DNA from: Thalassospira tepidiphila MCCC 1A03514
GTDB lineage: Bacteria > Pseudomonadota > Alphaproteobacteria > Rhodospirillales > Thalassospiraceae
Direction of reading: 5' to 3'
Assembly: GCF_001662875.1 (NCBI RefSeq)
Contig: NZ_JPVZ01000009.1
Span: forward strand, 82,085 to 146,084
DNA: 64,000 nt
Shown here: piece after piece, positions 43,910 to 52,547 of the stretch
How positions within the stretch are numbered: position 1 is the first letter of the stretch
Layout of the letters: the number at the start of each line of letters is the position of its first letter
The notes under the pieces: model-generated
Told to the model about the DNA's origin: nothing
Database searches by the model: none
What the model saw: the letters and a program-made list of their open reading frames with translations, nothing else
Program-made: the position numbers and the translations under genes

Positions 43910-44385
43910 GTATTCGGATCATGGTGCGCTTCTTGGGTTTCCATCTGTCCCTTCGGGGGATCGAAGATGCCAAGAGCAGCAAGGTCGGTGACCATTTTAT
44001 CAAACCCCGATTGCATGCGCGGTTTGTTGCCCTGGCCGGTGGCATAGCCGGTCATGGCCGAATGCACCAAAAGATCAAACAACATGTCGTCTTCGGTTTT
44101 TTGCCTGCGCGCAGCATCGTCATGCACGGCTGCGGGATCAACCGCATCACCGGGATCACGCTGTAACATGATGGCAAGGGCAACCAGCCCCAGTGTCACC
44201 ATCGTGCCGCCAATCGCCATGGCAGCCGCAATCGCGCCAAAGGATGCGGCAATCGCCATATAGATGGCCGCCAACAAGAACCCTGCCCCGATCAACATCA
44301 CAATTGCGATCGCGGCAAAAGCCGCGCCCTTTCGGACCGCGGCCTTTGCCTGATCGACAAGTATGTCGGTCAGCTGATCAATCAT
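43894..44385 (-). CDS. Holin-superfamily (Holin-X like) membrane protein
   Basis: 163 residues with two close hydrophobic segments (about 22-45 and 47-74) then a soluble charged tail. Often annotated as phage holin family, but the partner DUF883 gene, overlapping by 4 bp, shows the common chromosomal stress-type pair; no phage genes are near. Function not established. Confidence 0.75.
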   Translation of the reverse strand: MIDQLTDILVDQAKAAVRKGAAFAAIAIVMLIGAGFLLAAIYMAIAASFGAIAAAMAIGGTMVTLGLVALAIMLQRDPGDAVDPAAVHDDAARRQKTEDDMLFDLLVHSAMTGYATGQGNKPRMQSGFDKMVTDLAALGIFDPPKGQMETQEAHHDPNTKKAG

Positions 44386-44675
44386 TTCTGCAGCAGACGG
44401 CCGATAAGCAGGCCGACACCAAAGGTCACGGCTACAGATGCCAGCGGGTTCTCGCGAACCTGATCCACAGCCACACCGCGTGCATGATCAAACTGATCAC
44501 GCGCCTGACCGGTCACTTCACGAATGCGCTCCGCAGCTGCCTGCGTTCTGGTCTCTGCCGCCTGACCACCCATCGCCTTCAGGGTTTTGGTGATTTCGGC
44601 CAGATCGCTGCGCAGGGCATCGACATCCGCCTGCAGTTTTGCATTATCAGCAGTCGTCTCGGTCTTGGTCGCCAT
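44382..44675 (-). CDS. DUF883 (YqjD/ElaB-like) protein
   Basis: 97 residues: a long amphipathic coiled-coil-like region (about 10-72) and a C-terminal hydrophobic, glycine-containing tail (ASVAVTFGVGLLIGRLL) that anchors it in the membrane. In E. coli, YqjD and ElaB are stationary-phase, ribosome-binding inner-membrane proteins. Forms an operon with the holin-like gene. Confidence 0.85.
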   Translation of the reverse strand: MATKTETTADNAKLQADVDALRSDLAEITKTLKAMGGQAAETRTQAAAERIREVTGQARDQFDHARGVAVDQVRENPLASVAVTFGVGLLIGRLLQK

Positions 44676-44812
44676 GGTTTTCTCCTATTGTCTTGAAAAC
44701 AGCAACACACAGGAAACGTGCGGACATGGCATAAGGTTCCCCAACCAATTGTGATGATTTCGGGGCATAACGGTTTGACCATACATAAAAACCCGTCAAC
44801 CGATGCCAAAAA

Positions 44813-44842
44813 GAAACGGTCCGCGTGGGTTGCGGACCGTTT
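44813..44842 (-). terminator. Intrinsic terminator of pobA
   Basis: Stem AAACGGTCCGC / GCGGACCGTTT (44814-44824, 44832-44842), followed on the minus strand by CTTTTTGG, 77 bp after the pobA stop. Confidence 0.85.
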
Positions 44843-44918
44843 CATGACCTGTCGGACTTCTGGGCGGAAATGGAGAGCGGGACTTCTCCGTCGGGGGTGG
44901 GTATCCCCGTTACGTTGA

Positions 44919-46085
44919 TCAGTAAGGCAGACCGACGTAATTTTCCGACAGGGTTTTCAGACCTGCTTTTGACGACAGGATATATTCAATCTCTGCATTG
45001 CGAATGCGACCATCAAATTCATTCTGGTCATCAAAGGTATGCAGCATGGATGTCATCCACCACGAGAACCGCTCTGCCTTCCAGACGCGGGCCAGTGCCG
45101 TATCGGAATAGCTTGCCAGCAGATCTTCGCGGTTGGATTTGTATTTTGCGATCAAGGCCTCGGACAGGTAGTGAACGTCACTCGCCGCAAGATTAAGACC
45201 CTTGGCACCGGTGGGCGGCACGATATGGGCGGCATCACCGGCAAGGAACAGACGGCCGTGTTGCATCGGTTCGGCAACAAAACTGCGCAGCGGCGCGATG
45301 CTTTTTTCGAACACTTCGCCCTCATTGACCAGTTCGGCGTCCTCTTCACCAAGACGGGTGCGAAGCTCGTTCCAGAACCGATCATCTGACCAGTCTTCGA
45401 TCTTGTCCGTCATCGGCACCTGAACATAGTGGCGCACAACCTTGTCCGAGCGCATCGAACACAAAGCAAAGCCGCGGTCATGCTTGGCGTAAATCAGTTC
45501 TTCGGCAACCGGCTTTGCATGGGCCAGAACGCCCAGCCAACCGAACGGATAGACCTTCTCGAACTCCTTGACGCCCGGCAGGGTCTTGCGCCCAACGCCG
45601 TGGAAACCGTCACACGCCGCAATATAGTCGCACGTCAGTTCAAGCGCGTTGCCATCTTTGACATATCGAACACTTGGCGTGTCGCCATTGATGTCATGCA
45701 AGCTGACATCTTCGGCCTCAAAGATGATTTCGCCGCCGTGATCAAGGCGCGCCTGAATCAGATCCTTGGTGACCTCAGTCTGGCCATACACCATGACGGT
45801 CGAACCGCCGGTAAGTTCTTCGATATTCACATGCGTGCGCTTGCCATTGACGCTGATATAGATGCCGCCATGGATGATGCCTTCCTTGTTCATGCGGGCA
45901 TCGACGCCAACACGTTTCATCAGATCGACCGTTCCCATTTCCAGAACGCCTGCACGAATGCGACCCTCGACATAGTCGCGGCTTTTGCGTTCCAGAATAA
46001 TGGACTCAATCCCCTGCACATGCAGCAGATGTGACAGCAGCAGACCAGCCGGGCCCGAACCAACGATAACGACAGGGACATGCAT
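44919..46085 (-). CDS. pobA: 4-hydroxybenzoate 3-monooxygenase
   Basis: Converts 4-hydroxybenzoate to protocatechuate, the substrate of the pca genes 30 kb to the left. 388 residues; flavin-binding GSGPAGLL at 9-16, the DG motif CDGFHGVGRKTLPG, and FLAGDAAHIVPPTGAKGLN near residue 280. Length and motifs match the PobA family. ATG 46085 has AGGAAAT upstream. Single gene with its own terminator. Confidence 0.96.
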   Translation of the reverse strand: MHVPVVIVGSGPAGLLLSHLLHVQGIESIILERKSRDYVEGRIRAGVLEMGTVDLMKRVGVDARMNKEGIIHGGIYISVNGKRTHVNIEELTGGSTVMVYGQTEVTKDLIQARLDHGGEIIFEAEDVSLHDINGDTPSVRYVKDGNALELTCDYIAACDGFHGVGRKTLPGVKEFEKVYPFGWLGVLAHAKPVAEELIYAKHDRGFALCSMRSDKVVRHYVQVPMTDKIEDWSDDRFWNELRTRLGEEDAELVNEGEVFEKSIAPLRSFVAEPMQHGRLFLAGDAAHIVPPTGAKGLNLAASDVHYLSEALIAKYKSNREDLLASYSDTALARVWKAERFSWWMTSMLHTFDDQNEFDGRIRNAEIEYILSSKAGLKTLSENYVGLPY

Positions 46086-46467
46086 GACGATTTCCTAACA
46101 AGATCACGGTTTTTGGTTCTGTTTTTGAATTGGAACAAGAACCGTTCCATTGCGGAAAGAATACGCTTGTTACTGTAAGGACAGAATGGACAAACCGGGA
46201 TAATGATTGGACAAATCGAACATGTATTTGGTTTTGGTTATACCTTGTGCGCAATCTGGTTCTACCCGTCAGACGGACGCCCTGTCGCCAATGGCCGATC
46301 CTTGTCTGGGAACAAGCGTAATAGTGCCGGAAAATTCATCGCATTTGTCGTCGTGATGAAAAATTCATCCTGTGAACTGTCGATCCTTTGTCAGCACTAT
46401 GCTAAGTTGTTTCTTTCGGCCCTGCACAATGGCCGGAAAGCCCTTAAATCTGCGACAGAACGGGAAG
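46086..46467. promoter_or_regulatory. pobA upstream region with 21-bp-spaced direct repeat
   Basis: 382 bp without a gene. AATGGACAAACCG (46185-46197) and ATTGGACAAATCG (46206-46218) are direct repeats exactly 21 bp apart, 11 of 13 bases identical, about 100-130 bp upstream of pobA: the geometry of an AraC/XylS-type activator site. Nearer pobA is an imperfect dyad, GGAAC-N7-GTTCC (46132-46148). GGTTTTGGTTAT at 46230-46241 is also found before pcaD (17759-17770). Confidence 0.55.
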
Positions 46468-47322
46468 ATGCCTCAAAGCCGCGCCATCGCCATTTTCACA
46501 GATCTTGACGGCACATTGCTTGATCATGACACCTATAGCTGGACGGATGCCCGCCCCGCACTGGATCGGCTGAAGCAGCTTTCCATTCCCCTGATCGCGG
46601 TATCTTCAAAAACACTTGCCGAACTGGAACATATCAATCAGACATCCGGTCTGTTTGACGGACTTATCGGCGAGAACGGCGGCGTTATCGCGCTGAATGG
46701 CAATGTCGAACAATATGGCCCGGCCAGCGAAACCGTTGATCGCACCCGCGAAGAAATCAAGTCGGCGGTCACAGTCCCGGTCGAAAGCTTTCGCACCGTA
46801 AGCCAGGAAATTATTGCAACAGAAACCGGCTTGCCGCTTGAAGACGCCATTCGCGCCGGTCAGCGTCACTGCTCAGACCCGCTGATCTGGCAGCCCGCGG
46901 CCAAGGACATCGCCCTTGCCCGCAAGATTGCCGAAAAGCATGATTTGACGCTGGTGAAAGGTGGACGGTTCCACACTTTGTGCGGCCCCTCAAGCAAGGG
47001 ACAAGCCATGCGGCGCATGGTCGAACGCCTGAGCGTCACCTGGCTTGAAGATGCGCCTGAAAACAAACGCCAGCAACGCTTTACGACGATAGCGCTCGGA
47101 GATTCCCCAAACGATATCCCCATGCTGGCCGAGGCAGATTATGCCGTTCAAATTCCGTCAAAGCATGACAAACGCACAGTCGCGATGCTTGATCATCCCA
47201 ACCTGCGCATTGCCCCCCGACCGGGACCGGCGGGATGGAACAAAGCGGTTAACGACATTCTGGATCAGATAATAGGTCCTGACCCTAATACCAATAAAAA
47301 CAGCGAGGTACTTCATGGCTGA
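46468..47322 (+). CDS. Glucosyl-/mannosyl-3-phosphoglycerate phosphatase (HAD-IIB)
   Basis: 284 residues with HAD motif I FTDLDGTLLDHD (aspartates about 10-12 in), motif II AVSSKT, and motif IV ALGDSPNDIPML. Family is MpgP/GpgP, which dephosphorylates mannosyl- or glucosyl-3-phosphoglycerate. The following gene is a glucosyl-3-phosphoglycerate synthase, so glucosylglycerate is the likely product. ATG 46468 is preferred, though ATG 46429 and upstream codons are in frame. It overlaps the synthase gene by 8 bp. Confidence 0.9.
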   Translation: MPQSRAIAIFTDLDGTLLDHDTYSWTDARPALDRLKQLSIPLIAVSSKTLAELEHINQTSGLFDGLIGENGGVIALNGNVEQYGPASETVDRTREEIKSAVTVPVESFRTVSQEIIATETGLPLEDAIRAGQRHCSDPLIWQPAAKDIALARKIAEKHDLTLVKGGRFHTLCGPSSKGQAMRRMVERLSVTWLEDAPENKRQQRFTTIALGDSPNDIPMLAEADYAVQIPSKHDKRTVAMLDHPNLRIAPRPGPAGWNKAVNDILDQIIGPDPNTNKNSEVLHG

Positions 47323-48547
47323 TTTCCATCAGGGTGGCCCGATCACAACCCTTCATCGCATTCTTGACCGAAACCCGGAAGAACTCGCCTATGAAATGAA
47401 CGCCTTTGCCCGTCAACGGCGTCAGACCCTTATTCTGCCCTGCCTGTATTCCGAATTGGAAACTCCGGCGATGACAACAATTGTCGAAGGGCTGAAACAG
47501 GCAACCTATATCGACCAGATCGTTGTCGGGCTGGACCGCGCCGATGCGCAGCAATATCTGCATGCGCGCGAGTTCTTCAAGGATCTGCCGCAACATGTCC
47601 GCATTCTTTGGAATGACGGGCCGCGCTTGCGCAGCGTTCATGATCGCCTGAATGAAAACAATCTGGCCCGTTATGAGCCGGGCAAGGGTCGTAACGTCTG
47701 GTACTGCCTGGGCTATACGCTGGCATCCGGGCGCAGCTCCGTTATCGGTATTCATGACTGTGACATCGCGACCTATACGCCCGATCTGCCAGCCAAGCTG
47801 ATGTATCCGATTGCCAACCCGGCCTTCAACTTTGCCTTTGCCAAGGGCTATTATGCGCGGGTTGCCAATGGCACGCTTAAAGGGCGCGTTTGCCGCCTGT
47901 TTGTCACACCGTTGATCCGTGCGCTTAAGCAGGTCGTCGGCAAGACCGATTTCCTCAACTATCTTGATTGCTTCCGCTATGCGCTGTCAGGCGAAATGGC
48001 GATCAGAACCGACGTGGCCTATGGCCTTCGCGTCGCATCCGACTGGGGTCTTGAAGTTTCCATGCTCTCGGAGATGTATCGTAATCACACGGTCCATCGC
48101 CTCGCCCAGGTCGATATCGCCGATATCTATGATCACAAGCACCGTGAGTTTGATCCGGCGCAAAAGGATGACGGCCTGTCACGCATGGCAAGTGACATTG
48201 CCAAATCCCTGTTCCGTAAACTGGCGACCCAGGGCACGGTCTTCACCCCGGAAACCTTCAGAACACTCAAGGCAACCTATTACCGGGCTGCCCTTGACCT
48301 GATTGAACAATACCGTGCCGATGCGCTGTTTAACGGGCTCAAGATCAATCGTGACGAGGAAGAAAACTGTGTCGAAGTCCTGTCCGAAGTGATCATCAGT
48401 GCCGGTCAGCACTATCTTGAAAACCCGCTGGAAAGCCCGTTCATTCCAAGCTGGCAGCGTGTTGAAAGTGCGATGGGCGACATCTTCGAACAGCTTTCAG
48501 CTGCGGTTGAAGATGACCTCAACGACATGGATATTGGCAAGGTATAG
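47315..48547 (+). CDS. gpgS: Glucosyl-3-phosphoglycerate synthase (GT81)
   Basis: 410-residue GT-A glycosyltransferase joining glucose from a nucleotide sugar to 3-phosphoglycerate. The metal-binding motif is GIHDCDIATY (D-x-D within); other family blocks are LPCLYSELETPAM near residue 42 and SDWGLEVSMLSEM. It overlaps the phosphatase gene (ATGGCTGA), showing a two-gene synthesis operon. Glucosylglycerate is a compatible solute of salt- and nitrogen-stressed bacteria. Confidence 0.93.
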   Translation: MADFHQGGPITTLHRILDRNPEELAYEMNAFARQRRQTLILPCLYSELETPAMTTIVEGLKQATYIDQIVVGLDRADAQQYLHAREFFKDLPQHVRILWNDGPRLRSVHDRLNENNLARYEPGKGRNVWYCLGYTLASGRSSVIGIHDCDIATYTPDLPAKLMYPIANPAFNFAFAKGYYARVANGTLKGRVCRLFVTPLIRALKQVVGKTDFLNYLDCFRYALSGEMAIRTDVAYGLRVASDWGLEVSMLSEMYRNHTVHRLAQVDIADIYDHKHREFDPAQKDDGLSRMASDIAKSLFRKLATQGTVFTPETFRTLKATYYRAALDLIEQYRADALFNGLKINRDEEENCVEVLSEVIISAGQHYLENPLESPFIPSWQRVESAMGDIFEQLSAAVEDDLNDMDIGKV

Positions 48548-48566
48548 CGCGCGTAATTAATCGTGC

Positions 48567-49052
48567 CTAATCATCGACCGGAAAAATCGCAAGGAAGATC
48601 TGCATAACATCTTCCTTGCCTGGTTTTTGCAGCAGAACCGGCAAAAGCAACCGGATGCCGCTCTGCCATTCCCTTTGAAAAATTCGCAAATGATGGATCT
48701 GTGGTCGGAGCGTGGTTCGTACAGCGGTCATCGCCGCATGCAGTCCGCTTGAAAAGCGGCAATCGACTTCGCGGGCAAACGCACCGCGCCAGTTTTCACC
48801 GGTCAGTGCGATAATGTTTTCGCCTTCAAGCCGTATCTGAAAGTCATCCTTTTCCGGGACATATTCATAGATAGAAATATCGTCGATCCAAGGGATTAGG
48901 TTATCAGGCTGGAAATCTGATCGTGTGGGAAGATTGCCCTCTGACGCATGCGCGTTCCAGAAATCCAGAAGAGCCTGCGCAGCAGGCGGCGCATCATCAT
49001 CAAGATATGTTAACGGGATTTCCCTATCCCGTTCACCACCAAGCTTTGCCAT
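48567..49052 (-). CDS. PAS_5-family sensor-like protein 1
   Basis: 161 residues from ATG 49052 (GGGA upstream). Matches the single-domain PAS_5 family: an early LLDFWNAH helix, the IPWIDDISIYEYVPEKDDFQIRLEGENI core and a C-terminal IRLLLPVLLQK strand. No output domain is present. It has a tandem paralogue 110 bp upstream; the two share the W-I-D-D-I-x-I-Y-E core. Role unknown. Confidence 0.8.
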   Translation of the reverse strand: MAKLGGERDREIPLTYLDDDAPPAAQALLDFWNAHASEGNLPTRSDFQPDNLIPWIDDISIYEYVPEKDDFQIRLEGENIIALTGENWRGAFAREVDCRFSSGLHAAMTAVRTTLRPQIHHLRIFQREWQSGIRLLLPVLLQKPGKEDVMQIFLAIFPVDD

Positions 49053-49162
49053 AACATTCCCAGTCACACTGCCATCGCATGCATGCATCGAGACATGCAT
49101 TGGACCCATCGCCCCTTTCCTTATCCACGTGGGGCGTGACACCATGCGAAACAAGCGCGGCG

Positions 49163-49648
49163 TTAATCCGGCTCGCTTTGCCCGCGATAGAGAAAATGGG
49201 TGACAAAGACCTGCTTGATCACCTTGCCAGCCCGGTCCGTGGTCTGGACCGGCAACATTATGCGCAGCCATTCCTCCCAAACCATGCGTTCATGGCCGAC
49301 ACGGTGAAAGGCGGGCTTTCCGGTATCAATCACTTCCAGAAGTGTTGGATACACAGTGGTGCCGAAATCGAGATCAATCTGGCGCGGCGAGCACCCCTGA
49401 TAACATTCGCCACTTGCGGCAATGATATTGGGTGCATCAATACGGATTATGAAATCACGTTTTTCGGGAAGGAATTCATAGATGCAGATGTCATCGATCC
49501 ACTGCGACAGAACATCAGCATTCAGACGCTTGCGGTCGGGAATTTGCCCGTTACGTGCCGCATCCCACCAAATTTCCACATATGCCCGAACGCGGTAATC
49601 CGTATCATCGGGCAAGTGCGGAATCCGAACTTCCAGCGCATAAGCCAT
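49163..49648 (-). CDS. PAS_5-family sensor-like protein 2
   Basis: 161 residues, paralogous to the previous gene, with QWIDDICIYEFLPEKRDFIIRIDA at the same position and WEEWLRIMLPVQTT near the end. The same length and order suggest tandem duplication with later divergence. Confidence 0.8.
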   Translation of the reverse strand: MAYALEVRIPHLPDDTDYRVRAYVEIWWDAARNGQIPDRKRLNADVLSQWIDDICIYEFLPEKRDFIIRIDAPNIIAASGECYQGCSPRQIDLDFGTTVYPTLLEVIDTGKPAFHRVGHERMVWEEWLRIMLPVQTTDRAGKVIKQVFVTHFLYRGQSEPD

Positions 49649-49994
49649 TGCGCTTCATGCCCCCTCGATCTTCCATCTTTGGCGTCACGCATACAGGAAA
49701 CAAATAACCGTGCGCAACCGCATTTCAGCCTACCAAATACACGTTATAGTTTAATGATTTTAAGTAGTACGATAGAGCACGGAATAACCGCAATTTGAAA
49801 AGTCCACGCACCACAAATAAAAACGATGCCGAATGATGGCTTCTAGCCCAGAAACACCGATGCCGCGGGTTGCACGAATGTCTGCTATTTTTGGATAAAG
49901 CTCATCTCGTGTTTACTCTGATGATGATCTTTTCGACGGTTGTTGAACACACTGATGGGAGCCCTACGGTAGGGAGCAGAGAAAGGAGGATGAA
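49649..49994. other. Intergenic region
   Basis: 346 bp between a leftward PAS_5 gene and a rightward VOC gene. It holds a small hairpin CCCTAC-G-GTAGGG (49963-49975) and, at the right end, the AAAGGAGGA ribosome site of the VOC gene. I see no small gene or RNA motif. Confidence 0.5.
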
Positions 49995-50396
49995 GTGATT
50001 GGCTACACAATGGTCGGTACAAATGATCTCAATCGGGCCAAGGCTTTCTACGATCCGCTTTTCGAGATGATGGGGCTATCGCCTTGTTACGAGGATGAGC
50101 AAGTCGTGTCGTGGGGCGACCGGCATGATGAGACTGTACCCCGATTTTTCTCCTGCCATCCGTATGACGGCAATCCCGCCAGCGTTGGAAATGGCGCGAT
50201 GACTACGTTTCGAGTGCCAACAGCAACCTCGGTCGACGCGTTGTACGAAATAGCGATAGCAGGCGGCGGGCGAGACGAAGGCCGCCCTGGCTTTCGCCCG
50301 GAACGATATGGCGACAAGTTCTATGTTGCGTACGTGCGCGATCCAGATGGAAACAAGCTGGCGTTCGCATGCTATGATGGAAGGTCAACCCCTTAG
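49995..50396 (+). CDS. VOC-superfamily (glyoxalase-like) protein
   Basis: 133 residues with the VOC core: GYTMVGTNDLNRAKAFYDPLFEMMG at the start and YVAYVRDPDGNKLAFACYD at the end, each contributing metal-ligand positions. Start is GTG 49995, with a very strong ribosome site (AAAGGAGG). Substrate unknown. A REP-type remnant lies 34 bp downstream. Confidence 0.88.
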   Translation: MIGYTMVGTNDLNRAKAFYDPLFEMMGLSPCYEDEQVVSWGDRHDETVPRFFSCHPYDGNPASVGNGAMTTFRVPTATSVDALYEIAIAGGGRDEGRPGFRPERYGDKFYVAYVRDPDGNKLAFACYDGRSTP

Positions 50397-50429
50397 ATTT
50401 GTCTGAGAGTGCCAAAACGCCGTTTGAGG

Positions 50430-50461
50430 TAGAAAAAAAAGGGGGCAGATTTATTTTTCGG
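50430..50461 (+). repeat. REP/RAYT-type remnant, copy 2
   Basis: An A-run followed by GGGGGCAGATTTATTTTT, nearly the same as the copy at 27225-27257 and in the same orientation. No transposase is nearby. Confidence 0.5.
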
Positions 50462-50566
50462 TCGTATTTTTCAGTCGCCATTCTAAGAAGCACCACAAGA
50501 GGCACGAAAAACCGCCAGATTTTCGCCACTTGGCGCCGCCCTCTCCGCTATTTCGAACGCAAGCCC

Positions 50567-52381
50567 CTAAACCGGCATTGCATCCCGATACCGCTGCAAA
50601 AGACGGCTTTCGGTGCGGTTGCGGCCGTCCATGTTGGAGATCCAGACGATCTGGTAAGGCGCCAATTTCATCACGCCGTTATAGTCTTCTACGACCTGTT
50701 GCGTAATCAGGTCCTGCCAGCCTTCGGTCATGATCAGGTTGATCTTGGATAGATCAAGGTCCTGGGGCTTTTCAGTCAGGTTAAAGACGCAGAAAATGCT
50801 TTGTTCATTAAGATGCGATTGCCGCCAGACGCCCAGAAGTTCCGAGCCAAGATTAAGGGTATATTGCGTGGCATTCGGGTGGAAGGCCGGCTGCCCCTGA
50901 CGGATCGACATCAGCGCGCGCAACTGATCAAAGGCCGATCGTGCCACACCTTCGCGTGACAGCGTTTCCTCGGCATCATCAAGCTTCCAGATTTTCCGGT
51001 TCAGACGCCTTGGAATGCCGGTTTCCTCATAAGCCTTCTGATCGTTTTCAGTTGCCAGAATGGTCTGGATATAGATCGCCGGAATGCCTTCAAGCGACAT
51101 GGCGATCGCCTGGCTCATCACAAAGCGCTCAAGCCCCATGGTGGCCTCGCCAGCGAAGTTTTGTGCCAGCATGCTAAACAACGTGACATTAAGCTCATAA
51201 GGTTTCTGCCCGCCACCCTTGAGCGCACGGTAACTGACCTGCCCGCCCATCTTGACCGCATGATCGCGCAGGCCTTCGATATCCTCATCCGGAATCAGGT
51301 TTTCGGCCGGGCGCAGGCCGATGCCATCGTGGCTGGCGGTGAAGTTAAAGAAGGTACAGCCCGCAGGCGCCGGTGGCATTGCCATGATGCATTTGCGGAT
51401 AAAATCGCTTCGTCCACTCAGCAACGCATGAATGATCACCGGCGGCAACGAGAAGTTATAAATCAGGTGCGCTTCGTCCTGATTGCCAAAGTAGGACAGG
51501 TTTTCGAGCAGCGGCAGGTTGGTTTCGGTAATGAACAACACATCCGGATGCACCGCATTACACGCCAGACGCATCGCCTTGATCAGTTTGTGGGTCTGAT
51601 CAAGGTTGATCGAGGTCGTGCCGACTTCCTTCCAGATAAAGCCGATGGCATCCAACCGCACCACGCGCACGCCGTGCTTGAGGTAGTTCAGAACCACTCT
51701 GAGCATCTCAAAGAATACGTCCGGATTGCCGTAATCCAGATCCACCTGGTCATAGCTAAAGGTGCACCAGACCTGCTTCTCACCCTGCTTGGTCACCACG
51801 TGATTGAGCAACGCATGACTGCGCGGGCGGACGACATCGGAAAGGTCATCTTCAAGATTTGCGGTCTTGATGTAATCAATGCCGGGCTTTTCGCCTGCCA
51901 GAAACTGCTGATACCACGGGTGGGATGCCGAAATATGGTTTGCCACCAGATCGGCCATCACGGTTGCGTGCTTTGACAGTTCCTCGACATCGCTCCAGTC
52001 GCCGAGTTCCGGGCGGAGCATGTCAAAGTCGCTAACCGAAAAGCCGTCATCGGAAGTGAAGGGATGGAACGGCAGGATATGAATACCCGTCAGCCAGTCT
52101 TTCAGCCACTTACGATGAAACTCGCCAAGGCTTTGCAGCCCCTTCTTGCCGTCCTGCTGGATGCTGTCGCCATAGGTGATCAGAAACGCATCTCGCTGAT
52201 CCCATTTGCGCAAATATTCCTCGCAGGGTTCCGGTCCGTCGCCCTCAATCGGCAAGCCAAGAACTTCAAAAACCCGACGCACCAAATCCGCTTGATCGTG
52301 CCCGGGATACACATCCGCAAGGAGGTTGCGCATCGCGCTTGCAAACGCGATACGTCCCGATGTTCCAACGACACGATCCAT
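50567..52381 (-). CDS. GH13_18 phosphorylase, probably glucosylglycerate phosphorylase
   Basis: 604-residue alpha-amylase-family enzyme of the sucrose-phosphorylase subgroup. Catalytic landmarks: ADLVANH (Asn148-His149), nucleophile Asp244 in VRLDAIGF, general acid/base Glu286 in FITETN, and transition-state stabiliser Asp352 in TASHDGIG. Subgroup members phosphorolyse sucrose, glucosylglycerol or glucosylglycerate. The nearby gpgS/phosphatase pair makes glucosylglycerate the best guess, giving a turnover route to glucose 1-phosphate and glycerate. Substrate is inferred from context. Confidence 0.9.
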   Translation of the reverse strand: MDRVVGTSGRIAFASAMRNLLADVYPGHDQADLVRRVFEVLGLPIEGDGPEPCEEYLRKWDQRDAFLITYGDSIQQDGKKGLQSLGEFHRKWLKDWLTGIHILPFHPFTSDDGFSVSDFDMLRPELGDWSDVEELSKHATVMADLVANHISASHPWYQQFLAGEKPGIDYIKTANLEDDLSDVVRPRSHALLNHVVTKQGEKQVWCTFSYDQVDLDYGNPDVFFEMLRVVLNYLKHGVRVVRLDAIGFIWKEVGTTSINLDQTHKLIKAMRLACNAVHPDVLFITETNLPLLENLSYFGNQDEAHLIYNFSLPPVIIHALLSGRSDFIRKCIMAMPPAPAGCTFFNFTASHDGIGLRPAENLIPDEDIEGLRDHAVKMGGQVSYRALKGGGQKPYELNVTLFSMLAQNFAGEATMGLERFVMSQAIAMSLEGIPAIYIQTILATENDQKAYEETGIPRRLNRKIWKLDDAEETLSREGVARSAFDQLRALMSIRQGQPAFHPNATQYTLNLGSELLGVWRQSHLNEQSIFCVFNLTEKPQDLDLSKINLIMTEGWQDLITQQVVEDYNGVMKLAPYQIVWISNMDGRNRTESRLLQRYRDAMPV

Positions 52382-52499
52382 AATGGTTCCTTCCGGGTAG
52401 GCAATTCAAATAATTAGCTCAATCAAATAATGAAATTGCCTGCGATGCAAGCAGGCATTTTGCGATGCCACAATACAGTGCATCTGATCAAAACGATGA

Positions 52500-52520
52500 C
52501 GCCCGACAATATGCCGGGCG
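52500..52520 (-). terminator. Possible weak terminator after the TPP enzyme
   Basis: Short stem CGCCCG / CGGGCG (52500-52505, 52515-52520) in the gap after the leftward TPP gene, with a modest T-run (CGTTTTG) a few bases beyond. Confidence 0.45.
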
Positions 52521-52547
52521 CCGATCATTAATGACATAAGCAGTCGC

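Noticed and set aside
43894..44675. Prophage remnant because of a holin-like protein
   Set aside because: The holin-like gene is paired with a DUF883 gene, a common chromosomal pair, and no phage structural, lysis or integrase gene is near.
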